This document shows, one piece after another, positions 1-8,080 of a stretch of DNA of 53,591 bases (the stretch's first letter is position 1; every line of letters begins with the position of its first letter). The DNA comes from CAYFMP01 sp964344215 (lineage in GTDB: Bacteria > Pseudomonadota > Alphaproteobacteria > Rhodospirillales > Casp-alpha2), in the NCBI GenBank assembly GCA_964344215.1, contig CAYFMP010000019.1, positions 1 to 53,591 on the forward strand. The letters are read 5' to 3'. Below the pieces are notes generated by a model. It was not told the origin of the DNA, searched no databases, and saw nothing but the letters and a program-made list of their open reading frames with translations. A program made the translations under genes and the position numbers.

Positions 1-38
1 GACGACAAAACGTGTGAATCCGATCGGTTTCAATGATG

Positions 39-103
39 TAGAGCGGATTCACATGTTTTGACGGAACGCCCGGGCGATTCCGACAAAACATGATCTGCTC
101 TAG
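39..103. repeat. TAGAGC-type intergenic inverted repeat, copy 1
   Basis: The arms TAGAGCGGATTCACATGTTTTG and CAAAACATGATCTGCTCTA pair with a few mismatches around a loop of about 24 bases. The element lies just downstream of the aceK stop codon, so it could end transcription or be a REP-like repeat. Related elements lie at 18733-18798, 32805-32849 and 53411-53591. Confidence 0.6.
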
Positions 104-109
104 GCCCCC

Positions 110-1906
110 CTAATAGTAGGTGCCGAGGCCGTCGTCGTCGCGCCACAGCCGGCAGGCCTCCGGGTAGACGCGGACGCGCGGCACCCGGCCCCGTAAAAGC
201 TCGTCCTGGACCGCCTGCCAGAATTCGATTTCCATGAGCTCGCCGTGCATCCGCCTGAAGGTCCGCGCGAACTGGTGCTCGGGCATGCGCAGGCCGGCTT
301 GCAGTTCCTCGGGCAGGAAGATGAAGCCGTCCTCGAAGAACCATTCCGGCACGTCCTCCTCGCCGTCGATGCGGTCCCGGTTGGTGCGGATCTTGACCTC
401 GGTGAAGGGTTCCAGCGCGTCGTAGTCGTACAGGTAGACCTTGCGGAAAGCGCCGACCCCGTAATTGCGGACGTCGAGGTCCTTGTTGAAGATGTTGGCG
501 GCGGCGTTGTTGCGGATGCAGTGACCGAGGCTGTTGATGACCGCCTCGGCGTCGTCGTCGGAGGCCGTCAGCAGGTAGACCGGCAGCGGCACTACCTTGG
601 CCTGGACGATGAGGTGCTTGAAGACGATGGCGTCGCCCTGGGAAGAGACGTTCTCCGAGGCGTTTTCCAGCAGCTCGGACAGTAGCTCGGGCCCGAACAG
701 GTCGCGCTCCAGCTTCAGGTTGTAATAGATGATGTTGTCGAGCATCGATCCGGTGCGGTTGATCTCGTGAACGCGGCCGTACTTGCCGAGCACCGACTCG
801 ACACCATCGAAAGTTCCCCACTTGTATTGCTCGGTCGGATGGTCGCGGATCACCTTCAGAATATAGGCCGACGATCGCGCCGCAAAGGCGATGGCGACGG
901 TGCCGGGAAAGCCGATCGCCGCTTCGAAGCGCTCGCCGCTGATCGCCATCCCGTCCTTGAGTTCGTTCATTACCGCGACCTTACCGACGTGGTTGAAGCC
1001 GATGGTCGAATACTGCAGCCCGAGACCGCGCTTCGGCATGATGCTGTGCAGGAAGGCCGACAGCTCGTGATAATGAGGGTCGGTGACGTGGAAGTTGGCC
1101 AGCGTCGAGGTGAAGATGTTGTGGGTGTGGGCCTCGGCGGTCAGTACCGCGTCGACGAAAACGCCGTCGGCGGCGTTCTCCAGGGCGATGATGAAGGGCA
1201 CGATGGTCGACGGCTGCAGGACGATGCGCCCGACCAGATAGGCGCCGCGGTTGCGATAGAAACCGGCGTCGATGAACTGAACGATCTCGATTGCCTCCGG
1301 CGTCTCGTCACTCAAGCCCAGATCGTCGTTGACGCGCTCGGCGACCAGACGGGCGTCGTTGGCGAAGTCCTGGTAGGGCGTCGCGAAGCCTGGAATCGAG
1401 AGGACCTCCTCGACCGTACCGGGGTCCAGCTTGTCGCCGCCCGCGAAGCTCCTGTAGATCTTGCGCGACGGTCCAGTCAACGTGCCGCCGGTCCGGCCGA
1501 AGGCGTACTCGACCGGTTTCCATTCGTCCTGATAGATCATACGCCGCACCGAATTGAGAAAAGCGTACGCGAGGTCGGCTTCGTAACGGCCCTCGATCAT
1601 CGGCACGTAAAGCGCCTCGATGCGGCGCCACGGCCGGTCGTCCTCGGTCAACTCGGGATAGGCTCCGGCCAGACTCGGCCCGAGGGCGTGAATGCTCTCG
1701 CTGTAGATCGACAGCCGTCGCCGGCTCAAGTCCAGCGACAGGGCGGGGTCGCGGGCCTCGAAGGCGGTCTGGGCGCGTTCGGGAATACCGCGCGACTCGA
1801 CATAGTAGGCGTCGAACGCCTCGAAGATTTGCCGCGTCGTCGCCTCGATGCGTCGGTCGCGCTCCGAAGCGGGGCCTTCCTCCCGTATGACCGATCGTTT
1901 CGCCAT
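110..1906 (-). CDS. aceK: Isocitrate dehydrogenase kinase/phosphatase
   Basis: This bifunctional cytosolic enzyme phosphorylates and dephosphorylates isocitrate dehydrogenase to steer carbon between the TCA cycle and the glyoxylate shunt. The protein is about 598 aa, close to the 578 aa of the E. coli enzyme. The C-terminal kinase lobe has NIFNKDLDVRNYG followed by YLYDYD. These match the family Asp, Asn and Asp residues of the nucleotide site (Asp457, Asn462 and Asp475 in E. coli, recalled from memory), while the residue after YDYD is Ala rather than Glu. The chosen ATG at 1906 has AGGA about 10 bases upstream. Longer in-frame starts at 1945 and 2032 lack a convincing ribosome binding site. 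No aceA or aceB is adjacent, so the gene stands alone here, divergent from the lanthipeptide locus. Confidence 0.93.
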   Translation of the reverse strand: MAKRSVIREEGPASERDRRIEATTRQIFEAFDAYYVESRGIPERAQTAFEARDPALSLDLSRRRLSIYSESIHALGPSLAGAYPELTEDDRPWRRIEALYVPMIEGRYEADLAYAFLNSVRRMIYQDEWKPVEYAFGRTGGTLTGPSRKIYRSFAGGDKLDPGTVEEVLSIPGFATPYQDFANDARLVAERVNDDLGLSDETPEAIEIVQFIDAGFYRNRGAYLVGRIVLQPSTIVPFIIALENAADGVFVDAVLTAEAHTHNIFTSTLANFHVTDPHYHELSAFLHSIMPKRGLGLQYSTIGFNHVGKVAVMNELKDGMAISGERFEAAIGFPGTVAIAFAARSSAYILKVIRDHPTEQYKWGTFDGVESVLGKYGRVHEINRTGSMLDNIIYYNLKLERDLFGPELLSELLENASENVSSQGDAIVFKHLIVQAKVVPLPVYLLTASDDDAEAVINSLGHCIRNNAAANIFNKDLDVRNYGVGAFRKVYLYDYDALEPFTEVKIRTNRDRIDGEEDVPEWFFEDGFIFLPEELQAGLRMPEHQFARTFRRMHGELMEIEFWQAVQDELLRGRVPRVRVYPEACRLWRDDDGLGTYY

Positions 1907-2118
1907 GCCACCCGTATCCTGCCAAACGGAAGCGTCCGGCGCCATGCCGAGATGACGGTTTGCCGGTCCGCTCTTGAAAAGAGTTGGTGAAGCAGATACT
2001 ATCGTTAAACGAGTCTTTTTAATAAGGCACAATCGTGGATTGAAAAGGCCGTGTTGTGTTTTCGATGTGTTGAGTCGGGCGAGGTGGACGGAACACCCAG
2101 GATATCTTGCCCGTCAGA

Positions 2119-2146
2119 TTGCTAGCTTAAGTAATCTAGATAATTT
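2119..2146 (+). promoter_or_regulatory. Putative promoter of the lanthipeptide locus
   Basis: In an unusually AT-rich intergenic stretch, TTGCTA (2119-2124) and TAATTT (2141-2146) are 16 bases apart and resemble -35 and -10 boxes. They sit about 30 bases before the first precursor start. A short CTTAA...TTAAG dyad surrounds the -10 region. This is a visual match only. Confidence 0.3.
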
Positions 2147-2174
2147 CTTAACTATTTAAGATAGGGAGGTCGTT

Positions 2175-2594
2175 ATGGATCCGAAGAATTTCCAGAAACT
2201 GGTCGAGGCCGCCAAGAAGGATTCCAAATTCTTTCACGAGCTGGTGTTCAACACCGAAAAGGTGGTCTCGAAGCTCGACTACCTGGACCGCAAATCGAAA
2301 GGCGCCCTGGTCGCCATAGACCCGGAAGAGGTCATCGCCCGCCTCGTCGGTGAAATCGCGGCCTGCGGCAATACCTGCACGTCGAGTTGCAAGAATACCT
2401 GCGGAAAAAGTTGCGGATTCACCACGAACTTGGTTCCGGATGAACCGGTTCTCGCCGCTGTTCAGCCGGATTTCGGGCCGGTCGCGGCCTGCGGCAACAC
2501 CTGCACGTCGAGCTGCAAGAATACCTGCGGCAAGAGTTGTGGGTTTACCACCAACCGCACGCCCGGCGACTGGGGTGAAGTGCTGGTCGGCTAA
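2175..2594 (+). CDS. Lanthipeptide precursor 1 with duplicated Cys-rich core
   Basis: A 139 aa peptide with a leader (about residues 1-61) and two identical 24-residue cores at residues 62-85 and 104-127. In each core five Cys occur exactly every fourth residue (64, 68, 72, 76, 80 and 106, 110, 114, 118, 122). Four of the five are directly preceded by Ser or Thr, giving a repeated [ST]-C-x-x pattern that ends in CGFTTN. Both cores follow an Ala-Ala pair, which may mark a processing site. The leader carries KFFHELVF at residues 18-25 and IDP at 48-50, as does the second precursor. The start ATG at 2175 has a strong AGGGAGG site. The role as substrate of the synthetase at 3043-5802 is inferred from the leader, the Ser/Thr/Cys pattern and adjacency. 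I know no named precursor family that fits. Confidence 0.85.
   Translation: MDPKNFQKLVEAAKKDSKFFHELVFNTEKVVSKLDYLDRKSKGALVAIDPEEVIARLVGEIAACGNTCTSSCKNTCGKSCGFTTNLVPDEPVLAAVQPDFGPVAACGNTCTSSCKNTCGKSCGFTTNRTPGDWGEVLVG
2358..2555 (+). repeat. Tandem core duplication inside precursor 1
   Basis: Bases 2358-2429 and 2484-2555 encode the same 24 residues with only synonymous differences (for example AATACC versus AACACC). The spacer encodes 18 unrelated residues rich in Pro, Asp and Val. The synonymous drift with fully conserved protein indicates selection on the core sequence. Confidence 0.9.
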
Positions 2595-2660
2595 TTCCGC
2601 TCTATCCGGAGTCTTAGTGTCGTCCCGGGTCTCCGGGTCCGGGAGCACCGGGAGGTGATG

Positions 2661-3029
2661 ATGAACACACGGCAGTTGCGGCGGCTCGTCGAGCAAAGCC
2701 GAACCGACGAGAAGTTCTTCCACGACCTCGTCTTCCGCTCCGAGCCGACGCTGAAGAAGTTTCTCGGACCGGGCCCGGAAGCCGACGGCGTCGGCGGCGG
2801 CATCGACCCGGCGGCGTTCCTCCGCGATCTGATTCTGACCGCGGGCAGTTGCAGCGAGGGCGGCTCGACCTGTTCGTGCACCACCGGCACCTGCGGCGGC
2901 GACACCTGTGGCGGCGGCACCTGTTCGGCCACCTGCACGGGCGACAGTTGCGGCAACACCTGCGGCGACAGTTGCGGCTACACGACCAACAGCCGGCTCG
3001 GCGGCCGGGCATTCGTGCGGCTTCGCTAG
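2661..3029 (+). CDS. Lanthipeptide precursor 2, ten [ST]-Cys pairs
   Basis: A 122 aa peptide whose leader aligns without gaps to precursor 1: FF at residues 19-20, LVF at 23-25, IDP at 48-50 and first Cys at residue 64 in both. The core (about 62-110) has ten Cys (64, 71, 73, 78, 83, 88, 92, 97, 101, 105). Every one is directly preceded by Ser or Thr, with Gly-rich spacers of two to five residues. It ends in SCGYTTN, nearly the same as the SCGFTTN end of each precursor 1 core, then a short Arg-rich tail. GGGAGG at 2650-2655 fits the ATG at 2661. The GTG at 2655 overlaps this site, so it is an unlikely start. The synthetase starts 13 bases downstream, so the three genes very likely form one operon. 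Confidence 0.85.
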   Translation: MNTRQLRRLVEQSRTDEKFFHDLVFRSEPTLKKFLGPGPEADGVGGGIDPAAFLRDLILTAGSCSEGGSTCSCTTGTCGGDTCGGGTCSATCTGDSCGNTCGDSCGYTTNSRLGGRAFVRLR

Positions 3030-3042
3030 GGTCGCGTGGGCC

Positions 3043-5802
3043 ATGGACGCCGGTCCCAGGCTCGCCGCACCGGAGCCGCCGGCGGCGACGGAAGAGCCGC
3101 CGGAGGTAAGCGCCGGGGCCGAACGGCGATACCTCGAAGCCGCCCGCTCCTTCGGCTTCGAGCCCGTGTTCAAGTGGCCGTGGGCGATCTGCGGCGCTTC
3201 CGAACGCATCCAGGGATGGAAACTGCACCTGTCGGCGACGCCCGAGGACGCGCCCGCCTTTCTCGAGAGGGTGTTGCCGATTCTCAAGTCGGCCGGCGCC
3301 GCCTTCAAGTTCGCGGCCTCGCCATCGCTGCTCGGATCGCTGAACGAGGGCGAGATCGGTGCCACCCAGATCGGCAAGTTCGTGACCGTCTACCCCGACG
3401 ACGACGACCACGCCGCCCGGTTGGCCGAAGAACTTGTGCGGGCGACCGACGGATTCAGCGGTCCCGTCGTGCAAACCGACCTGGCGCTCGGTGGACAGGT
3501 GTTCGCCCGCTTCGGCGGCGTCAATCCGGTCGTCCGCCGCGACCGGCTGGGCGGTTTCAATAAATACCTTCGCGATCCGCAAGGCGACCTGGTGCCCGAC
3601 GACTACACGATACCCGCCGATTATCCGGCCTGGGCCCCCGATCCCTTCAAGGGCCGCGACCTGCCCGCCTTGAAAAGGAGGGCCGGCGCGTCGGATCCGG
3701 CGGCGCAAACGAAAAAGCGCTCGCACCTGTTCGGACCCGGGTTTCTCGTCCTGCAGACGCTGAAGGCGCACGGCAAGGGCAGCGTGTTCCTGGCCGTGGA
3801 CCTGCGCTCCCAGGAGCAGGTCGCGCTCAAGGTTCTCAAGCAGGGCCGGAAGCACTGTCTGAGCGACGCCTCGGGCCGGGACATCAGGGACCGGCTGAAG
3901 CGCCAGTCGGCGACGTCGGAAGCGCTTGCCGGACTGAGTTTTCTTCCCCGCGCCGAGGAGTATTTCGAGGTCAACGGCGACGGCTACCTGGTCGTCGAAT
4001 ACATAGACGGCCAGTCGTTGGAGGTGCTGATTTATGGGCTTCACGAAGATCGTCCCTGGGCCGACCTGGCGGCGGCCGACCGCAAGAGACTGCTTGTTCT
4101 GTACCGGGATTTCGTCGCCGCCGTCGCTCGGTTGCATGATCGCGGCTACGTGCACCGCGACCTGACCGCCTCCAACCTGTGGGTCGGCGACGACGGCCGG
4201 GTTTATCTGCTCGACCTCGAGCTGGCCCACCCCGTCGCCGATAAGACACCCGCCTTCGGGCTGGGCACGACCGGGTTCATGTCGCCCTCGCAGGCAAGCC
4301 GCCGGCCTCCCGAGTTGGCCGACGACGTCTATGCGCTCGGCTGCGTGCTGGTCCTGTTGTTGACGGGCATCGACCCGCGCCGGGTGCCGGTCGCGACCGC
4401 AACCGAGTCACCGGCGGCACGGTGGACGGCCCTGGCCCCGGGCGTTCCCGGGCCGCTGGTCGCCCTGATCGAGGAGTGCACGGCGGGCGAGGCCGCCCGG
4501 CGGCCCCGGTTGGACCGTATCCTGGCTGTCGTCGACGAAGCGATCGACGGCTGCGGCAACGACCGGTCGCGGCCGCCGCCCGCCGTGGCCGAACTGGCTT
4601 TCCTTTTGGACGGCGGGTTGCGCGGGTTGGTGGAGGGAACGGCCGTTGATGCCGCGACCGGGCTATGGGTGTCGCCGGCCTTCGACACCGAACAGAGCCG
4701 GGCCGGCAACGCCACCTTGGTCGGCGACTTCGAGATCCGCCGCAGCGCCAACCGCGGCGTCGCCGGGCCCGTCATCGCCATCGCCCGCCTCCGTAAGGCG
4801 GGCATCGAGAACGAGGCGGCGACCAGGCGGGCGGAGGCGGCGATTAGCTGGCTTCTATCGGATGCGCCGGCCCCCGACAGCGGCATGCCGGGCCTCCATT
4901 TCGGCGACGCCGGCGTGGCGCTGGCGTTGGCCGAGGCCTGTTCGGCGGATCTCGTCGAAGCGGCCGCAATCGAGGCGCGGATCGACCGACTCCTGGCCGG
5001 CCCGCTTGACTGGCCCGATATCACCCACGGCGCCGCCGGACAGGGGCTTGCCGCCTTGCACTGCGCGGCGCTCCTCGACAACCCGGAGTTGCTGGCGACG
5101 GCCGAGCGCTGCACCCGGTACTTGCTCGACAGCCAAGCCGGCGACGGTTCCTGGATTATGCCCGAGGGCATGCCCGGGATGTCGGGGCAAACGTTGCCCG
5201 GCTTCGCCCACGGCATCGCCGGCATGGCGTTCTATCTGTTGCGTTATGCCGACGAGGCGGGACAGGCCACCGCCAAACGGGCCGCCGTCGGCGCCCTCGA
5301 CTGGCTGATCGACGAACGACGACCGACGGCCGACGGCCGCTCCGTCAACTGGCCTTACAGCGACACCAACGACGAGGAATGGCGGTGGTGGTGCCACGGC
5401 GGACCCGGCATCGCATTGGCCTTTCTCGAGGCCTACAGGATGACCGGCGAAGCGCGCTATGCCGCCACCGCGCGCCACGCTCTCGCCATCCACCCCGAGC
5501 GCCTGCTGTATCCCAACCTCAGCGCCTGCCACGGACTGGCCGGAATTGGGGAGATCTATCTGGAGGCGCACCGGGCGCTCGGCGACGACGATTTCCTGAC
5601 CCGAGCCCGGGCGATCGCAACGACGCTCGAGGGCTTCGCATACGAGGACCGGGACGGCGCCGTGGTCTGGCGAACCGAAGACCCGCTGACGCCGTTCGCC
5701 GACCTCATGGTCGGAACCGGCGGCATCCTTCATTTTCTCTTGAACCTACTGCGGCCGGAATTGAACTACGGTTTTCCGCTGCTGCGGCGCGGCGTGGCCT
5801 GA
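3043..5802 (+). CDS. Class III/IV-type lanthipeptide synthetase (lyase-kinase-cyclase)
   Basis: A 919 aa single-chain synthetase expected to phosphorylate Ser/Thr of the precursors, eliminate phosphate to dehydro-residues and form thioether rings with Cys. Domains: an OspF/SpvC-like lyase (about 25-215, with WKLHLS at 59-64, FKF near 88-90, GKFVTVYP at 111-118 and an Arg in ARFGG at 156); a Ser/Thr kinase (about 235-520, Lys263, HRD with Asp373, DLE at 391-393 in place of DFG); and a LanC cyclase (about 560-915, HGIAG at 723-727). Zinc ligands are visible as Cys784 (WCHGG) and Cys829-His830 (ACHG). Class III enzymes lack these ligands and class IV (LanL) enzymes keep them, so class IV is the better label. 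The ATG at 3043 has a weak ribosome site and may be coupled to precursor 2. No dedicated transporter or protease is adjacent. Confidence 0.9.
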   Translation: MDAGPRLAAPEPPAATEEPPEVSAGAERRYLEAARSFGFEPVFKWPWAICGASERIQGWKLHLSATPEDAPAFLERVLPILKSAGAAFKFAASPSLLGSLNEGEIGATQIGKFVTVYPDDDDHAARLAEELVRATDGFSGPVVQTDLALGGQVFARFGGVNPVVRRDRLGGFNKYLRDPQGDLVPDDYTIPADYPAWAPDPFKGRDLPALKRRAGASDPAAQTKKRSHLFGPGFLVLQTLKAHGKGSVFLAVDLRSQEQVALKVLKQGRKHCLSDASGRDIRDRLKRQSATSEALAGLSFLPRAEEYFEVNGDGYLVVEYIDGQSLEVLIYGLHEDRPWADLAAADRKRLLVLYRDFVAAVARLHDRGYVHRDLTASNLWVGDDGRVYLLDLELAHPVADKTPAFGLGTTGFMSPSQASRRPPELADDVYALGCVLVLLLTGIDPRRVPVATATESPAARWTALAPGVPGPLVALIEECTAGEAARRPRLDRILAVVDEAIDGCGNDRSRPPPAVAELAFLLDGGLRGLVEGTAVDAATGLWVSPAFDTEQSRAGNATLVGDFEIRRSANRGVAGPVIAIARLRKAGIENEAATRRAEAAISWLLSDAPAPDSGMPGLHFGDAGVALALAEACSADLVEAAAIEARIDRLLAGPLDWPDITHGAAGQGLAALHCAALLDNPELLATAERCTRYLLDSQAGDGSWIMPEGMPGMSGQTLPGFAHGIAGMAFYLLRYADEAGQATAKRAAVGALDWLIDERRPTADGRSVNWPYSDTNDEEWRWWCHGGPGIALAFLEAYRMTGEARYAATARHALAIHPERLLYPNLSACHGLAGIGEIYLEAHRALGDDDFLTRARAIATTLEGFAYEDRDGAVVWRTEDPLTPFADLMVGTGGILHFLLNLLRPELNYGFPLLRRGVA

Positions 5803-5817
5803 ACCGCCGCCGGCGGT

Positions 5818-7413
5818 CTAGTAGCCGAGCGCGCAGCCGTCCTTGCGCGGCTCCGAGCCGCCGATCAACGCGCCGTTGTCCCAGTCGATCCAGATCGCTT
5901 GGGCGCCGCCCAAGGGCTTGCCGGGCGGGATCGGCCTGTGGCCGAGTTTCTTCAAGCCCTCGACGATGTCTTCGGAGAAACCGCTTTCCATGTCGAGGCC
6001 GTCGTGCTCGGGGTCGGGGAACAGGCGCGGCAGGTCGATGGCCTCCTGCACGTCGAAGCCGTAGTCGATGACGCGGCTCAGGAAATGGGCGTGGCCGTGC
6101 GCCTGGTAATTGCCGCCCATCACACCGAACGACATCTGGGCGCGGTCGCCCTTGGTCAACATGGCCGGGATGATGGTGTGCATGGGCCGCTTGCCGGGAC
6201 CGATGCAGTTGGGGTGGCCTGAGTCGACGACGAAGGCCTCGCCGCGGTTCTGTAGCAAAACGCCCGATTTCGGCGCGACGCGCCCAGACCCGAAGCTGTG
6301 GTAGACCGAGTTGATGAAGCTGCACGCGTTGCGGTCCTTGTCGACGACGCTGATGTAGACGGTGTTTTCGTGGCGCGGCAGATCAAGCGCCTCGATGTCG
6401 TCGTTGGCGCGCTCGAGGTCGATTCTGGCGCGCACGGCGTCGGCGTAGGCGTCCGACAGGATGGCGTCCGCGTCGACCTCGGCCTTGTCCGGGTCGGCCA
6501 CGTAGGCGTCGCGGGCCGCGTAGGCCAGCTTGGTCGCCTCGATCTCCAGGTGCAGGCGCTCGACCGACAGCGGACCGGCGTCGTCGGGGTCGAAACCCTT
6601 GAGCACGTTCAACAGCAACAGCGCGATGATGCCCTGGCCGTTGGGCGGGCATTCGTGGACCTGGTAGCCGCGGAACTCCGTCTTGATCGGGCTCACGTAC
6701 TGACCGGCGGCGCCGGCGAAGTCGTCCAAGGTGTGCAGGCCGCCCAGCCCTTGCAGGTATTCGACCATGTCCTCGGCCACCGGCCCCTTGTAGAAAGCGT
6801 CGCGTCCTTCGGCGGCGATCTTGTCCAGTGTCGCCGCCAACGCCGGCTGGTGGTGTACTTCGCCGACCCGGAGCGGCCGCCCTTCGGGCAGAAAGACGGC
6901 GGCCGCGTTGGCATCGTTGTTGAGGAGATCGACCGCCGCCTCCCAGTCGACCCCGACCCTGGGGCTGATCGCGTAGCCGTCGCGGGCGAACGTGATGGCC
7001 GGTTGCAGCAACTCGCCGAGGTCCTTGCTGCCATGATCGCCGATCAGCCTGTCCCAGGCGTCGACGGCGCCGGGCACGGTGACGGCGTGCGGCGCCGTCT
7101 GTTCGATCGCCGCGATGCCCTGTTCGGCGAACCATTCCGGCATCGCCGCCAGCGGCGCCCGGCCCGAGCCGTTGTAGGCAATGATGTCGGAACCGCCGCC
7201 GGGCGCGTACAGCACGAAGCAGTCGCCGCCGATGCCGGTCGACCCCGGCTCGACCACGCATTGCACGGCGCACGCCGCCACCGCCGCGTCCATGGCGTTG
7301 CCGCCGGCCTGCAGGACATTGAGCGCGGTCAACGTCGCCAGCGCCTGCGAGGTGGCGGCCATGCCGTTGAGGCCGTGCGCCGTCGAACGGCCGGGGAGTT
7401 CCAGATTTCGCAT
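5818..7413 (-). CDS. ggt: Gamma-glutamyltransferase family Ntn-hydrolase
   Basis: Gamma-glutamyltransferases cleave themselves at a Thr to give large and small subunits, then hydrolyse or transfer the gamma-glutamyl group of glutathione and related amides. The 531 aa protein has the autoprocessing motif HENTVYISVVD with the nucleophile Thr351, an N-terminal GGNAMDAAVA stretch, GSTGIGGDCF, and GPGKRPMHTIIP in the small subunit. I chose the ATG at 7413 because it begins the conserved family region and has GGA upstream. The longer frame to 7617 runs through an unrelated intergenic region and past the divergent gene start. No signal peptide is evident, so it may be cytoplasmic. Many members of this family have other amidohydrolase substrates, so the exact substrate is uncertain. 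It is convergent with the synthetase, 15 bases apart. Confidence 0.88.
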   Translation of the reverse strand: MRNLELPGRSTAHGLNGMAATSQALATLTALNVLQAGGNAMDAAVAACAVQCVVEPGSTGIGGDCFVLYAPGGGSDIIAYNGSGRAPLAAMPEWFAEQGIAAIEQTAPHAVTVPGAVDAWDRLIGDHGSKDLGELLQPAITFARDGYAISPRVGVDWEAAVDLLNNDANAAAVFLPEGRPLRVGEVHHQPALAATLDKIAAEGRDAFYKGPVAEDMVEYLQGLGGLHTLDDFAGAAGQYVSPIKTEFRGYQVHECPPNGQGIIALLLLNVLKGFDPDDAGPLSVERLHLEIEATKLAYAARDAYVADPDKAEVDADAILSDAYADAVRARIDLERANDDIEALDLPRHENTVYISVVDKDRNACSFINSVYHSFGSGRVAPKSGVLLQNRGEAFVVDSGHPNCIGPGKRPMHTIIPAMLTKGDRAQMSFGVMGGNYQAHGHAHFLSRVIDYGFDVQEAIDLPRLFPDPEHDGLDMESGFSEDIVEGLKKLGHRPIPPGKPLGGAQAIWIDWDNGALIGGSEPRKDGCALGY

Positions 7414-7567
7414 AGCTGTTTCCGTAGTCCGGGGTCGCGAGAGGCGCATTCTAGCGCCCGCGCCGGGGCCGCACAACACGACCGGAGGACCCCGGAAAAC
7501 CGGCTCTGGCGGCGGCCGGGCGGGCCTTGTACACTGATCCGAAACACGACCCCGGAGCCCCCCGAGC

Positions 7568-8080
7568 ATGGCCGAGTGGCACGACGACATCTTCGCGGCG
7601 ATCCGCGCCCACGGCATCGAACAGGTCGCCTACGTGCCCGACGCCGGCCACGCGCCGGTCATCGACAAGGCCATCGCCGAGCCGTCGATCAAGGCGGTGC
7701 CGCTGACCACCGAAGAGGAAGGCGTGGCGCTGCTGGCCGGCGCCTGGCTCGGCGGCGACAAGGGCGTCTTGCTGATGCAGTCTTCCGGCGTCGGCAACAT
7801 CGTCAACATGCTGGGCCTGACCCGGATCGGCCGTTTCCCGCTGCTGATGCTGATCACCATGCGCGGCCAGTGGAACGAGTTCAATCCGTGGCAGAACCAC
7901 ATGGGCGGAGCGACCATGCCGGTGCTCGAAGCGGCCGGCGTGACGACCGAGACGGTCGACGATCCGGAACTGGTCGGCGCCGTTGTCGGCGACTGCGCGG
8001 CCCGCGTCTTCGCCGAGCAGTCGGCCGAGGCCGTCATCCTGCATCAGAGCCTGATGCCGGTGAAGAGTTTCGGCAAATGA
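7568..8080 (+). CDS. Sulfopyruvate/phosphonopyruvate decarboxylase-like alpha subunit
   Basis: A 170 aa protein matching the N-terminal (pyrimidine-binding) half of thiamine-diphosphate decarboxylases such as ComD. It has the conserved TTEEEGVALLAGAWLGG stretch with the Glu expected to activate the cofactor, then LLMQSSGVGNIVN. Its partner follows with a 4-base ATGA overlap, so the two are almost certainly made together as a heteromeric enzyme. ComDE converts sulfopyruvate to sulfoacetaldehyde; related enzymes act on phosphonopyruvate. The sequence alone does not settle the substrate. CGGAG precedes the ATG at a normal distance. Confidence 0.75.
   Translation: MAEWHDDIFAAIRAHGIEQVAYVPDAGHAPVIDKAIAEPSIKAVPLTTEEEGVALLAGAWLGGDKGVLLMQSSGVGNIVNMLGLTRIGRFPLLMLITMRGQWNEFNPWQNHMGGATMPVLEAAGVTTETVDDPELVGAVVGDCAARVFAEQSAEAVILHQSLMPVKSFGK

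Noticed and set aside
2364..2555. The TCTSSC pattern recalls insect beta-helical antifreeze repeats, and the many Cys recall metallothionein.
   Set aside because: The period is 4 rather than 12, and the adjacent synthetase plus a shared leader explain the Cys and Ser/Thr content far better.
2614..4230. Long open frames on the opposite strand of the lanthipeptide genes and of many other genes.
   Set aside because: They are antisense frames of high-GC coding DNA with Arg/Gly/Pro-rich translations and no family motifs.
5818..7413. The gamma-glutamyltransferase-like gene as a maturation enzyme of the lanthipeptide.
   Set aside because: It is convergent and on the other strand, and the family is a general Ntn-hydrolase with no known role in such loci.
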